NCBI GenBank assembly: GCA_040879985.1
Contig: JBBDJH010000004.1
Coordinates: forward strand, 84,479-148,478
Direction of reading: 5' to 3'
Length of the DNA: 64,000 bases
Origin: VRUE01 sp040879985
Lineage (GTDB): Bacteria > Actinomycetota > Thermoleophilia > Solirubrobacterales > 70-9
The notes below the pieces were generated by a model, which saw nothing but the letters and a program-made list of their open reading frames with translations, did not search any database and was not told the DNA's origin. Positions 40,653 through 48,983 of the stretch are shown here, in pieces. The position numbers and the translations under genes are program-made. The stretch's first letter is position 1. The number at the start of each line of letters is the position of its first letter.

Positions 40653-42304
40653 GCGAGCCGCTGCTCGCGATCGAGGGCCTGCGGGTCGGTTTCCGCACCG
40701 AAGGCGGCCTCGTGCAGGCCGTCGACGGCGTCGGCTTCGACCTCGCCGCGGGCGAGGTGCTTGCGATCGTCGGCGAGTCGGGCTCCGGCAAGAGCGTCAC
40801 CGCGCAGACGATCCTCGGCCTGACCCGCTCGCCGAACGCACGCATCGAGGGCTCGGTGCGAATCGCCGGGCGCGAGCTGCTCGGGGCGAGCGACGCCGAG
40901 CTGCAAGCGGTCCGCGGCAACCGGATCGCGATGGTCTTCCAGGACCCGATGACCTCCTTCAACCCGGTCTACCGGATCGGCGACCAGCTGGTCGAGGCGA
41001 TCCGCGCGCACCGGCGCGGGCTGGGCAGGGACGCGGCCCGCGACCTGGCGGTGGAGTCGCTCGACGCGGTCGGGCTGCCGGAAGCGCACCGCCGGGCCGA
41101 GCGCTACCCGCACGAGTTCTCCGGCGGGATGCGGCAGCGGGCGATGATCGCGATGGCGCTGGCGCTGGAGCCCGAGGTGCTGATCGCCGACGAGCCGACG
41201 ACGGCGCTCGACGTGACCGTGCAGGCGCAGATCCTCGAGCTGCTGCGGCGCCTGCACCGCGAGCGCGGCCTGGCGACGATCCTGATCACCCACGACCTCG
41301 GCGTCGTCGCCGAAGTCGCCGACCGGGCGCTGGTCATGCACGAGGGCAGGATCGTCGAGCGCGGCAGCCTCGACGAGGTCTTCTACGCGCCTAAGGACCC
41401 CTACACGCGCAAGCTGCTCGGCGCCGTGCTGCGGCTCGACCGGGCAGCGCCGCTGCGGCCGGCCCGCCAGGCGGAGCCGCTGCTCGAGGTCGCCGGGCTG
41501 GTCAAGCACTTCCCGCTCAAGCGCGGCGGCCTGGCGATCGGGCGCGGCGCCGACCGGGTGCGCGCCGTCGACGGGGTCAGCTTCAGCGTCGCCCGCGGCG
41601 AGACGCTGGGCCTGGTCGGCGAGTCGGGCAGCGGCAAGTCGACCCTCTCGCGCACGCTGCTGCAACTGCTCGCGCCGACCTCGGGCTCGGTGCGCTTCGA
41701 GAGCCGCGAGATCGCCGGCCTCTCGCGCCGCCAGATGCGGCCGCTGCGGGCCGAGATGCAGATGGTCTTCCAGGACCCCTACGCCTCGCTCAACCCGCGC
41801 AAGCGAATCGGCCAGATCGTCGCCGAGCCGCTGCGCCTGCACGGCCGCGCCACGGGAGCCGAGCTGCGCCGCCAGGCGGAAGAGCTGCTCGAGCGGGTCG
41901 GGCTCGCGCCGGAGCACTACGACCGCTTCCCGCACGAATTCTCCGGCGGGCAGCGGCAACGGGTCGGCATCGCCCGCGCCCTCTCGCTGCGGCCGAAGCT
42001 GATCGTCGCCGACGAGCCGGTCTCCGCCCTCGACGTCTCGATCCGCGCCCAGATCCTGGCCCTGCTCGCCGACCTGCAGGAGGAGTTCGGCCTCACCTAC
42101 GTCTTCGTCGCCCACGACATCGGCGTGGTCCGCCATGTAGCGGACCGGATCGCGGTCATGCACGAGGGCAGGATCGTCGAGCAGGGCCCCGCCGACCGGG
42201 TCTGCGAGCGACCCGCGGACCCGTACACGAAGTCCCTGCTCGCGGCGGTGCCGATCCCCGACCCGCGCGAGAGCCGCGCCCGTCGGGCATCATCGGCCCC
42301 GTGA
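40649..42304 (+). CDS. Fused dual ATPase of a peptide ABC transporter (DppD-DppF type)
   Basis: A 551-residue protein containing two complete ABC domains. Walker A is GESGSGKS at 42-49 and again at 324-331. Signature motifs are FSGGM (157-161) and FSGGQ in the second half, and Walker B sites end IADEPTTALD and VADEPVSALD. The oligopeptide C-terminal zone PYTRKLLGAV (251-260) follows the first domain and PYTKSLLAAV the second. One polypeptide therefore supplies both ATPase halves. Its TGA overlaps the GTG of the DNA ligase gene by four bases. Confidence 0.95.
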   Translation: MSEPLLAIEGLRVGFRTEGGLVQAVDGVGFDLAAGEVLAIVGESGSGKSVTAQTILGLTRSPNARIEGSVRIAGRELLGASDAELQAVRGNRIAMVFQDPMTSFNPVYRIGDQLVEAIRAHRRGLGRDAARDLAVESLDAVGLPEAHRRAERYPHEFSGGMRQRAMIAMALALEPEVLIADEPTTALDVTVQAQILELLRRLHRERGLATILITHDLGVVAEVADRALVMHEGRIVERGSLDEVFYAPKDPYTRKLLGAVLRLDRAAPLRPARQAEPLLEVAGLVKHFPLKRGGLAIGRGADRVRAVDGVSFSVARGETLGLVGESGSGKSTLSRTLLQLLAPTSGSVRFESREIAGLSRRQMRPLRAEMQMVFQDPYASLNPRKRIGQIVAEPLRLHGRATGAELRRQAEELLERVGLAPEHYDRFPHEFSGGQRQRVGIARALSLRPKLIVADEPVSALDVSIRAQILALLADLQEEFGLTYVFVAHDIGVVRHVADRIAVMHEGRIVEQGPADRVCERPADPYTKSLLAAVPIPDPRESRARRASSAP

Positions 42305-43248
42305 CCCTCCCCCTCTCGCCGCCGATCAAGCCGCAGCTGGCGCTGACCCGCAAAGCGCTGCCGGAGGGCGAGGAGTGGGCCTACGAGCAGAAGCTCGACG
42401 GCTTCCGGGCGATCGTCTTCGTCGACGGCGCCGACGCCTACATCCAGTCGCGCGGCGGCAAAGCCCTGGCCCGCTACTTCCCCGAGCTGAGCTTCGCCGC
42501 CGGGCGCTACGTGCTCGACGGCGAGCTGGTCATCCGCGACGCCGCGGGCAACCTGGAATTCGACGCGCTGCAGCAGCGCATCCACCCGGCCGAGTCGCGC
42601 ATAACCCTGCTCGCGAGGGAGATCCCGGCCGGCTACGTCGCCTTCGACCTGCTCGCCGAGGGCGACGAGGCGCTGCTGGAGACGCCGTTCGGCGAACGCC
42701 GCGCGCGGCTCGAGGCGCTGGCGGAGCCGATCGGGGTCGAGCTGAGCGAGTTGAGCCGCGACCCGGCGCGGGCCGAGCGGTGGCTGCGCAGAACCGAGGG
42801 GGCGATGGCCAAACAGCTCGACGCCCCCTACCTGCCCGGCAAGCGCAAGGGGATGGCGAAGGTGAAGCGCGAGCGCGAGATCGACTGCGTCGTGCTCGGC
42901 TGGCGCCCGGGCAAGGAGGAGGGCACGGTCGGCTCGCTGATCCTCGGCCTCTACGACGGCGACGTGCTGCGCCCGGTCGGCCACATCTCCGGCTTCAGCG
43001 CCGCGGCCAAACGGGCGATGCCGAAGATGCTGGCGCCCCTCGAGACGGGTGAGGCCGGCACGGCCGAGCCGAGCCGCTGGACCGGCGGGCGCGACCTCGA
43101 CTGGGTGGCGCTGCGGCCCGAGCTGGTGATCGAAGTGGGCTACGACCACGCCAGCGCCGGCCGGATCCGCCACGGAACCCGCTTCCGCAGGTTCCGGGAC
43201 GACAAAGACCCCAAGGAGTGCACGTTCGAGCTGCTCGACGAAGGGTGA
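42301..43248 (+). CDS. ATP-dependent DNA ligase (LigC-type)
   Basis: A 315-residue ligase. The adenylation motif KLDGFR starts at Lys31. LDGELVI near 74-80 and GYVAFDLL near 116-123 are motifs III and IIIa. EGAMAKQLDAPYLPGKR near 168-184 and KVKRERE near 187-193 are motifs IV and V. The C-terminal OB-fold ends with RHGTRFRRFRDDKDP. It lacks the LigD polymerase and nuclease domains, so it resembles the stand-alone ligases of mycobacterial LigC type, used in backup repair. The unusual point is its four-base overlap with the peptide-transporter ATPase, implying co-expression with a transport operon. Confidence 0.92.
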   Translation: MTLPLSPPIKPQLALTRKALPEGEEWAYEQKLDGFRAIVFVDGADAYIQSRGGKALARYFPELSFAAGRYVLDGELVIRDAAGNLEFDALQQRIHPAESRITLLAREIPAGYVAFDLLAEGDEALLETPFGERRARLEALAEPIGVELSELSRDPARAERWLRRTEGAMAKQLDAPYLPGKRKGMAKVKREREIDCVVLGWRPGKEEGTVGSLILGLYDGDVLRPVGHISGFSAAAKRAMPKMLAPLETGEAGTAEPSRWTGGRDLDWVALRPELVIEVGYDHASAGRIRHGTRFRRFRDDKDPKECTFELLDEG

Positions 43249-43249
43249 G

Positions 43250-44431
43250 CTACGAGGGGCGCCGGGGCACCTCCTCGAAGTGTTTGCTCAGCATCGTCAC
43301 CTGGCCCTGGTAGTTGGAGCCGAGCTGCTCGCCGTAGAGGCGCTCAGCCGGGGCGCTGGTCCGCTCCAGGGCCAGCTTGCAGACCGGCTGGCGGTGCTCG
43401 ACCATGAACGAGACGTCGCGCGCCCGCACCTCGAGCGCGGCGCGGCTGCCGTGCCGGCCGCCGGCCGGGTCGTAGCCGAAACCGGGGTCGAAGAAGCCGG
43501 CGTAGTGGGTGCGCAACTCGCCGGCGGTCGGGTCGTAGGCCATCATCTCGGCGGCGATCTGCGGCGGGATGCAGACCCCCTCGGCCGAGAGCAGCAGGTA
43601 GAAGATCTCCGGCTCGAGCACGATCCGCCCGCCCGGCTCGGGATAGACCGGGTCCCAGTAGTCGGTCCAGCGGTAGGCGCGGATCCGCGAGAGGTCGATC
43701 GGCAGGCTGTTCTTCTTCGCCCGGTAGCCGACGATGCGGTCGCTGGGGCCGGAGAGGTCGACGCTGAGGAAGAGCCCCTCGGCGAGGGCCAGCTCGGACT
43801 CGCCCAGAGCCTGCGAGTCGAGGTAGAGCAGCGGGCACTCGGTCTGCAGGGCGCGGATCTCCTCGTCGCCGAGGCGCACGTCGCCGCGGGCGAGCCGCAG
43901 CTGGTTGAGCGAGAGGCCGCTCTGCACCTGGATCGCGAAGGAACGCGGCACCACCTCGAGGTAGAGCCGGCCGCGATAGCCGGGGCGGATCTCGTCGAAG
44001 CGGTGGTGGCGGTCGGTGAGCACCCGGGTGAAGACGTCGAGGCGCCCGGTCGAGCTCTTCGGGTTGGCCTTGGCCCGCACGTCCTCGGGCAGCGCCAGCT
44101 CCTCGATCAGCGGCACCAGATAGGGCCGGTCGCGCTCCAGCACCGCGCCGTCGCGCAGATCGACTTTCTGGAAGGCGAGGCCCTCGATCTTCTCCTCTAC
44201 GGTCGACTCGACATCGGGCAGGAAGCTGCAGCGCAGCGCCCAGGCGAAGTCGCCGAGCCGCAGGTCGATGCTGGCCGGCTGGATCGCCTCCGGGCGGATC
44301 CGGTAGTCGCCGGAGCCGATCCACTCCGCGGCGATCGCCGCGCTGAGGGACTGCGAGGGCAGCACGCCCGCCGCTGCGCCGCCGCGCGGCTCGGTCGCCG
44401 CCCCCCCGGCGGCTGCACTCGGATCGCTCAT
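43250..44431 (-). CDS. dcd: 2'-deoxycytidine 5'-triphosphate deaminase, double-length form
   Basis: A 393-residue protein built from two dCTP-deaminase/dUTPase-like halves. The first (about 25-200) has IQPASIDLRLGDFAW, ANPKSSTGRLDVFTRV and GRLYLEVVPRSF. The second (about 210-385) has VDLSGP, ICIPPQIAAEMMAYDP and HYAGFFDPGFGYD, the usual substrate-binding stretches. Double-length enzymes of this kind are annotated as 2'-deoxycytidine 5'-triphosphate deaminases and supply dUTP for thymidylate synthesis. The first 20 residues are an alanine/glycine-rich extension. The gene is convergent with the ligase gene, one base apart. An internal ATG could remove part of the low-complexity start. Confidence 0.88.
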   Translation of the reverse strand: MSDPSAAAGGAATEPRGGAAAGVLPSQSLSAAIAAEWIGSGDYRIRPEAIQPASIDLRLGDFAWALRCSFLPDVESTVEEKIEGLAFQKVDLRDGAVLERDRPYLVPLIEELALPEDVRAKANPKSSTGRLDVFTRVLTDRHHRFDEIRPGYRGRLYLEVVPRSFAIQVQSGLSLNQLRLARGDVRLGDEEIRALQTECPLLYLDSQALGESELALAEGLFLSVDLSGPSDRIVGYRAKKNSLPIDLSRIRAYRWTDYWDPVYPEPGGRIVLEPEIFYLLLSAEGVCIPPQIAAEMMAYDPTAGELRTHYAGFFDPGFGYDPAGGRHGSRAALEVRARDVSFMVEHRQPVCKLALERTSAPAERLYGEQLGSNYQGQVTMLSKHFEEVPRRPS

Positions 44432-44514
44432 CTGGCGGAGATTATGCGGCGTGCCTCGGCGACGCCGAGGTGGGAAGTGGGCGCAAATTCGGCAAGTTCC
44501 GGAAAGAACCCGAA

Positions 44515-45171
44515 TCAGGCGGACGCAAGGTACGGAGCCATCATGAACTCCGTCAGTTCGGGCAGCAGATCTTCCGCCCGCTCGGCCTCGCCGCGGCGAA
44601 TCTGCTGGTAGACGATCCAGGCGACGCCGCCGACCAGTGTCTCGGCGATCGTCTCCGGCAGCCGCTCGTCCTCGGGCAGCGCCCGCCGGGTGAGGGCGAC
44701 GAACGCCTCAAGCGCATCCTCGTAGCGCTTGGTTGTCTCAGGTGTAGCCGAGAGCGCCTCGATCATGCACATCCGCGCCACCGTCGGCTGCTCGGCGACG
44801 TAGCCGAGGAAGGCGGCAAGCCCACCTTCCACCCGCTGCTGCCAATCGCCGTCGCCATCGGCGTCGGCGCTGCCTTCCTCGACGCGGCGCATGACCTCGT
44901 CCCGAGCGGCGTCGAAGGCGGCGAGGAAGACCTCCTCCTTGCCCTCGAAGTTGTCGTACAGCGTTTTGCGGGCGACGCCGGCCCGCTTGACGATGTCGGA
45001 GATCTTGGTCGCCTCGTAGCCCTGTTCGGCGGTCAGCTCGGCCACGGCGTCCATGATGCGGCGCTGCTTGTGGAGGGCGATGAACTCGCGCGGGAGCGAT
45101 GGGCGCACCGACGGGACGGACCGTTTAGGCGCCCGCCTCTCCTGCGTTCCCGCTTTTCCCCGTGGCGGCAT
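44515..45171 (-). CDS. TetR-family transcriptional regulator
   Basis: A 218-residue regulator. A basic N-terminal arm (PPRGKAGTQERRAPKR) precedes the HTH: RRIMDAVAELTAEQGYEATKISDIVKRAGVARKTLYDNFEGKEEVFLAAFD. This is a textbook TetR pattern. The ligand domain contains many small residues and ends VYQQIRRGEAERAEDLLPELTEFMMAPYL. The ATG at 45171 gives the family start. It is divergent from a second TetR gene; the 123-base space between them probably holds both promoters. Targets are unknown. Confidence 0.9.
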   Translation of the reverse strand: MPPRGKAGTQERRAPKRSVPSVRPSLPREFIALHKQRRIMDAVAELTAEQGYEATKISDIVKRAGVARKTLYDNFEGKEEVFLAAFDAARDEVMRRVEEGSADADGDGDWQQRVEGGLAAFLGYVAEQPTVARMCMIEALSATPETTKRYEDALEAFVALTRRALPEDERLPETIAETLVGGVAWIVYQQIRRGEAERAEDLLPELTEFMMAPYLASA

Positions 45172-45294
45172 AGCAAGAGGATACTCGTGCCCGCCAAAAT
45201 TACGATGCACGCCAGCGACTTATCTGGTACCCTTGGGATGCCTGCACAATTTCCAAAAGAAACGCGTAGGTTCCTTATGCCACAGGAGAGGATA

Positions 45295-46032
45295 ATGCTG
45301 AGCAGGGAGAAGCTGGCGAACGCGGTCGGGGACCGCTGGTCAGACGCGGAACTCAACGAGGCCGTAACTCTGCTCACACGGGCCGAAGGGCGCTTTCCGG
45401 CCGGCGTGAGGACCCTCTCGGCGGATCTGGTCAAGGCGATCCAGCGCGAGCGCCTGCTCGCCGCGATGATCGCGGCGGTCACCGCGACCGGCTACAGCTC
45501 CCTCACCGTCCAGGGCGTGCTCGCCCGGGCGGGAATCTCACGGCCGACCTTCTACGAGCAGTTCGACGACAAGGAGGACTGCTTCCTCGCCGCCTTCGAC
45601 GCATCGGTGGCGCAGCTGCGGTTGCGAGTCGAAGCGGCTGTGGCGGAGGCCGGCCCGGACTGGCGCGACCGGCTGCGCAGCGGCATCGCCGGGCTGCTGC
45701 GCTTCATCGCCGAGGAGCCGGAAGCCGCCCGCGTCGTGATCGTCGAGGCACGCGCATCCAGCCCGGCAGGGCTGCGGCGGCGCGACGAGCTGCTCGACCA
45801 TTTCGCCGCCTGCATAGACACCTTGGTCAGGGAGGATCTGGACGAGCCCCCATCGGCGATCGCCGCCGCGGGGGTTGTCGGGGGAATCGAATCGGTGCTC
45901 TACGCGCGCTTGCAGAAAGGCGAAACGGACGACCTCGAGGCACTTCTCCCCTCGTTGATGTATTTCGCCGTCCTCGCCTACGCCGGCCGCGAGGCCGCCG
46001 GCGAGGAGCTCGACGACGCGGCGCTCGCCTAG
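45295..46032 (+). CDS. TetR-family transcriptional regulator
   Basis: A 245-residue regulator with an unusual 60-residue N-terminal extension (LSREKLANAVGDRWSDAELNEAVTLLTRAEGRFPAG) before the HTH: RLLAAMIAAVTATGYSSLTVQGVLARAGISRPTFYEQFDDKEDCFLAAFD. ATG at 45295 is preferred because AGGAG lies about ten bases upstream; ATG at 45277 would add six residues. The C-terminal region (ARASSPAGLRRRDELLDHFAACIDTLV then LLPSLMYFAVLAYAG) resembles the neighbouring regulator's ligand domain. The stop overlaps that of the convergent MerR gene. Confidence 0.9.
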   Translation: MLSREKLANAVGDRWSDAELNEAVTLLTRAEGRFPAGVRTLSADLVKAIQRERLLAAMIAAVTATGYSSLTVQGVLARAGISRPTFYEQFDDKEDCFLAAFDASVAQLRLRVEAAVAEAGPDWRDRLRSGIAGLLRFIAEEPEAARVVIVEARASSPAGLRRRDELLDHFAACIDTLVREDLDEPPSAIAAAGVVGGIESVLYARLQKGETDDLEALLPSLMYFAVLAYAGREAAGEELDDAALA

Positions 46033-46805
46033 CCCGACCGCTTGCGCCGCTTGCCGGAGCGCTTTTCCGGCCGGGCGGCGAGCCGCAGGGTCCGCTCGCT
46101 CTCCTTCTCGACCGCCTCCCCCATCGCGATCTGGAACGTCGCCAACAGGGCGCCGGCGGCGAGTGGCCGCATCCGTTCCAGCGCCTCGCTCATCCGCGGC
46201 CAGTCACGCTCGGGCCGGCCGGCGCGGTCGAACGGCTGCCAGACCTCCTTGACGAAGAGGTCGACGAAGGCCCGGGCGACGCCGTCGGCGTGGCGGCGCA
46301 GCTTCTCGGCAGTGACCAGGGCGCCCTCGGGCCCGATCCCGAGCTCGGCCAGCTCGGCGGCGGCGCGCAGCAGCTGCGGGCTGATCACCTCGATCCGCCC
46401 GTCGGGCAGCGCCCGGAAGACGCCCAGCTTTTCGGCCCGGCGGCGCAGCTTCGCGTCGGCCGCCTCGCCCCAGACGCGGGCCAGCTCGTCGGCATCGACG
46501 ATCTCCGGCGCCTCGTCTTCGAAGGGGGTGCGCAGGGCGCGGGTGAAATCGAAGATCGCCGAGGCCGAGCCGTCGCCGCTGTCGAGCACACGCCGGATCG
46601 CCTCGAGGTTGAGGCCGTCGGCCTGCATCTCGCGGGTCAGCTCGATCCGCGCGATGTGCTCCTCGCCGTAGTAACCGGTGCGGCCCCTGACCGTCGGCGG
46701 CGGCAACAGCCCGCGCGTCTGGTGGGCGCGGATGTTGCGAACCGTCATCCCGGTTCGCTCCGCCAGCTGGCGGATCGTCATCTCGCCGTCGGCGGGCTTA
46801 CTCAT
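46029..46805 (-). CDS. MerR-family transcriptional regulator
   Basis: A 258-residue protein. The N-terminus is a MerR winged helix (MTIRQLAERTGMTVRNIRAHQTRGLLPPP, then GRTGYYGEEHIARIELTREMQADGLNLEAIRRVL). A two-helix linker follows and then a 150-residue helical domain, without the cysteines of metal sensors. The sequence NIRAHQTRGLLPPPxxxGRxGYY is common in actinobacterial MerR proteins of unknown ligand. The C-terminus is strongly basic (RPEKRSGKRRKRSG). The gene overlaps the stop of the convergent TetR gene. Confidence 0.88.
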   Translation of the reverse strand: MSKPADGEMTIRQLAERTGMTVRNIRAHQTRGLLPPPTVRGRTGYYGEEHIARIELTREMQADGLNLEAIRRVLDSGDGSASAIFDFTRALRTPFEDEAPEIVDADELARVWGEAADAKLRRRAEKLGVFRALPDGRIEVISPQLLRAAAELAELGIGPEGALVTAEKLRRHADGVARAFVDLFVKEVWQPFDRAGRPERDWPRMSEALERMRPLAAGALLATFQIAMGEAVEKESERTLRLAARPEKRSGKRRKRSG

Positions 46806-46806
46806 A

Positions 46807-46888
46807 TGGGGGAGACAGGATTCGAACCTGTGTAGGCATAGCCAACTGGTTTACAGCCAGTCTCCTTTAACCACTCGGACACTCCCCC
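46807..46888 (-). tRNA. tRNA-Tyr (GTA)
   Basis: Read on the minus strand: acceptor GGGGGAG/CTCCCCC with discriminator A, D arm with GTCCGAGTGGTTAAAGGAG, anticodon stem with loop CTGTAAA (anticodon GTA), a long variable arm as expected for class II tRNAs, and T arm CAGGTTCGAATCCTG. CCA is not encoded. No displaced copy of its 3' end is seen. Confidence 0.97.
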
Positions 46889-46904
46889 AGGAGGGCAACC
46901 GAGT

Positions 46905-47285
46905 TTATCCGGCATCGACGCCGAGGCGGGCGGCCATCTGCTCGTTGAAGGCGGTCAGCGCCGACATCGGGCGCATGAAGACGGTCAGCTCGGCGACCAA
47001 GCCGGCCTCGTCGAGCTCGAGAAAGTCGATCCCCTCGAGCTCGCGATCGCCGACACGGGCTTTGAAACGCAACATTACGGTGCCGTCGCCGGCCAGCTCG
47101 TCGGTGTAACGGAAGTCCTCGAGCGTGGCGGCGACGTGGGTCAGCACCTGCATCGCGATCTCACGGCCCTCGAAGCCGCGGAAGAGGATCGGGCTGTGCA
47201 GGACTACGTCCTCGCGCAGCGTCGCGGTCGCCGCCTCCAGGTCCTTGGCCTCGACGGCGAGGCGGAATGGGTGCGGCGCGGTCAT
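46905..47285 (-). CDS. SnoaL/NTF2-like fold protein
   Basis: A 126-residue protein of the cone-shaped alpha+beta barrel class. The helical start HPFRLAVEAKDLEAATATLREDVVLHSPI, then GREIAMQVLTHVAATLEDFRYTDEL, VMLRFKARVGDRELEGIDFLELDEAGLVAELTVFMRP, follow the SnoaL-like consensus. Members include isomerases, hydrolases and binding proteins, so the reaction is unknown. It lies two bases downstream of the F420-type protein on the same strand, suggesting a functional pair. Confidence 0.85.
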   Translation of the reverse strand: MTAPHPFRLAVEAKDLEAATATLREDVVLHSPILFRGFEGREIAMQVLTHVAATLEDFRYTDELAGDGTVMLRFKARVGDRELEGIDFLELDEAGLVAELTVFMRPMSALTAFNEQMAARLGVDAG

Positions 47286-47287
47286 CG

Positions 47288-47749
47288 TCAGCGAGGCTCC
47301 AACACGAACAGGGCGATCTCGCGGTCGGTGCGGCCCTCGTATTCGTCGAAGCCCGAGTACTGCTCGTTGTGGCGGCGCCAGAGGTCGGCGCGCTCTTCGC
47401 CAGACGCGATCCGAGCGCGGACCGGATGCCGCTCGCGCCCGACCTCGACCTCGGCCTCCGGGTTCGCCTGCAGGTTGAGCGACCAGGCAGGGGTGCGGCT
47501 GTGGCCGGCGTTGGAGCCGATCACGACCACGTCCTCCCCATCCGCCAGATAGACGACCGGCGCCGTGCGCTTCTGCCCGGTCTTGCGCCCCGTCGTGGTC
47601 AGCAGCAGGACGGGGGCCTTGTTCACCCTGCCGCCGATCCGCCCACCGCTGATCCGGTAGAGCGGGATGTTGAGCTTGCCGGTCCAGCGCAGCCCCCTGG
47701 CCCCGATCCGCTGCGACATGCGCGAATAGAACTTGTCTCCGGAAGGCAT
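47288..47749 (-). CDS. Deazaflavin (F420)-dependent nitroreductase-family protein
   Basis: A 153-residue split-barrel protein of the Ddn/FDOR-B group. APVLLLTTTGRKTGQKRTAPVVYLADGEDVVVIGSNAG (about 44-81) is the family signature with the GRKxG phosphate-binding element for F420. HSRTPAWSLNLQANPEAEVEV follows. Such enzymes transfer hydride from F420H2 to varied substrates and are abundant in actinobacteria, which supports the taxonomic guess. Its start is adjacent (one base) to the sigma-factor stop on the same strand. Confidence 0.92.
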   Translation of the reverse strand: MPSGDKFYSRMSQRIGARGLRWTGKLNIPLYRISGGRIGGRVNKAPVLLLTTTGRKTGQKRTAPVVYLADGEDVVVIGSNAGHSRTPAWSLNLQANPEAEVEVGRERHPVRARIASGEERADLWRRHNEQYSGFDEYEGRTDREIALFVLEPR

Positions 47750-48874
47750 TCAGCCTGCTTCTCGGAGCATCTGTGCCTCCGGCAGATGCTGGAGTTTTTT
47801 CAGCGTGTTGTTCTCGATCTGGCGGATTCGCTCACGGGTGACGCCGAACGTGTTGCCGACCTCCTCCAGCGTCATCGGATCCAGCCCGGTGAGGCCGTAG
47901 CGCAGCTCGATCACATGACGGTCGCGTTCGGGCAGGGCCGAGAGCGCCCGCTGCACGCCCTCCTTCTGCAGGTGGTCACTGGCTTCTTCGAAGGGCTCGG
48001 CGACGGTGTCGTCGGCGACGAAGTCGCCCAGCTCGGAGTCGTCCTCGTCGCCGACCGGTTTCTCCAACGAGACCGGCAGCTGGGCGATGCGAAGGATCTC
48101 CCGCACTTCGACCAGCGGCCAGCGCAACTCCTCGGCGATCTCCTCCGGCTCCGGCTCGCGGCCCAACCGCTGGACCAGCTGGCGCTCGACGTGGGCGACC
48201 CGGTTGAGCTTCTCGACCATGTGCACGGGAATGCGGATCGTCCGCGCCTTGTCGGCGATCGCCCGCGTCACCGCCTGGCGGATCCACCAGGTCGCGTAGG
48301 TGGAGAACTTGTAGCCGCGCCGGTAGTCGAACTTCTCGACCGCCCGGATCAAGCCCAGCGAGCCCTCCTGGATCAGGTCGAGGAAGCTGAGACCGCGGCC
48401 CAGGTAGCCTTTCGCGATCGAGACGACGAGGCGCAGGTTGGCCTCGACCATCTGCCGCTTGGCGATCATGTCGCCGCGCTCGATCCGTTTCGCCAGTTCG
48501 ACCTCCTGGCTGGCGACGAGCAGATCGACCCTGCCGATCGAGCGCAGGTAGAGCCGCAGCGAGTCGAGGCTGGGTTCGACCGTGAGGTCGAGCTCCTGCT
48601 TCTTCGGCCCGCTGCCGTTGCGCGCCTCGGCACGCTGCTCCTTGTAAGCGCTGACGCCGTCCTCGGCGATCACTTCGACGCCGTGCTCGACCAGGTGGGC
48701 GTGCAGGCCGGCGACCTGCTCCTTGGTCACCTCGACCTCCTCGAGTGTGGCGGCGATCTGCTCGAAGGTGAGGTAGCCGCGCTCGCGACCGAGCGCGACC
48801 AGCGCCTGGAGCTCCTGCGGCCCCATCGGCTGCTCGTCCGAATCCTGATTCAGCCCCTGCGGGACTGTCTCCAA
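47750..48874 (-). CDS. RNA polymerase sigma factor, primary (sigma-70/RpoD) type
   Basis: A 374-residue sigma factor with a region 1.1-like N-terminus (GYLTFEQIAATLEEVEVTKEQVAGLHAHLVEHGVEV). Region 1.2 starts at DSLRLYLRSIGRVDLL, region 2 carries LSFLDLIQEGSLGLIRAVEKFDYRRGYKFSTYATWWIRQAV, then region 3, and region 4.2 is EEVGNTFGVTRERIRQIENNTLKKLQ. This layout is that of RpoD or a close group-1/2 sigma; a short region 1.1 is common in actinobacteria. The longest start is a TTG; ATG at 48826 would remove 16 residues and is a good alternative. Whether it is the main housekeeping sigma cannot be decided without the rest of the genome. Confidence 0.93.
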   Translation of the reverse strand: METVPQGLNQDSDEQPMGPQELQALVALGRERGYLTFEQIAATLEEVEVTKEQVAGLHAHLVEHGVEVIAEDGVSAYKEQRAEARNGSGPKKQELDLTVEPSLDSLRLYLRSIGRVDLLVASQEVELAKRIERGDMIAKRQMVEANLRLVVSIAKGYLGRGLSFLDLIQEGSLGLIRAVEKFDYRRGYKFSTYATWWIRQAVTRAIADKARTIRIPVHMVEKLNRVAHVERQLVQRLGREPEPEEIAEELRWPLVEVREILRIAQLPVSLEKPVGDEDDSELGDFVADDTVAEPFEEASDHLQKEGVQRALSALPERDRHVIELRYGLTGLDPMTLEEVGNTFGVTRERIRQIENNTLKKLQHLPEAQMLREAG

Positions 48875-48983
48875 CGGCTCGATATCAGTGCCTCCACTGC
48901 AACCCTGTTCCCCTCCCCGGGGGCCGGCCCCAACGCTCCGGCCATGGGAAGTATAGGGACGATCGCCTACGCTTCATCTGCCC

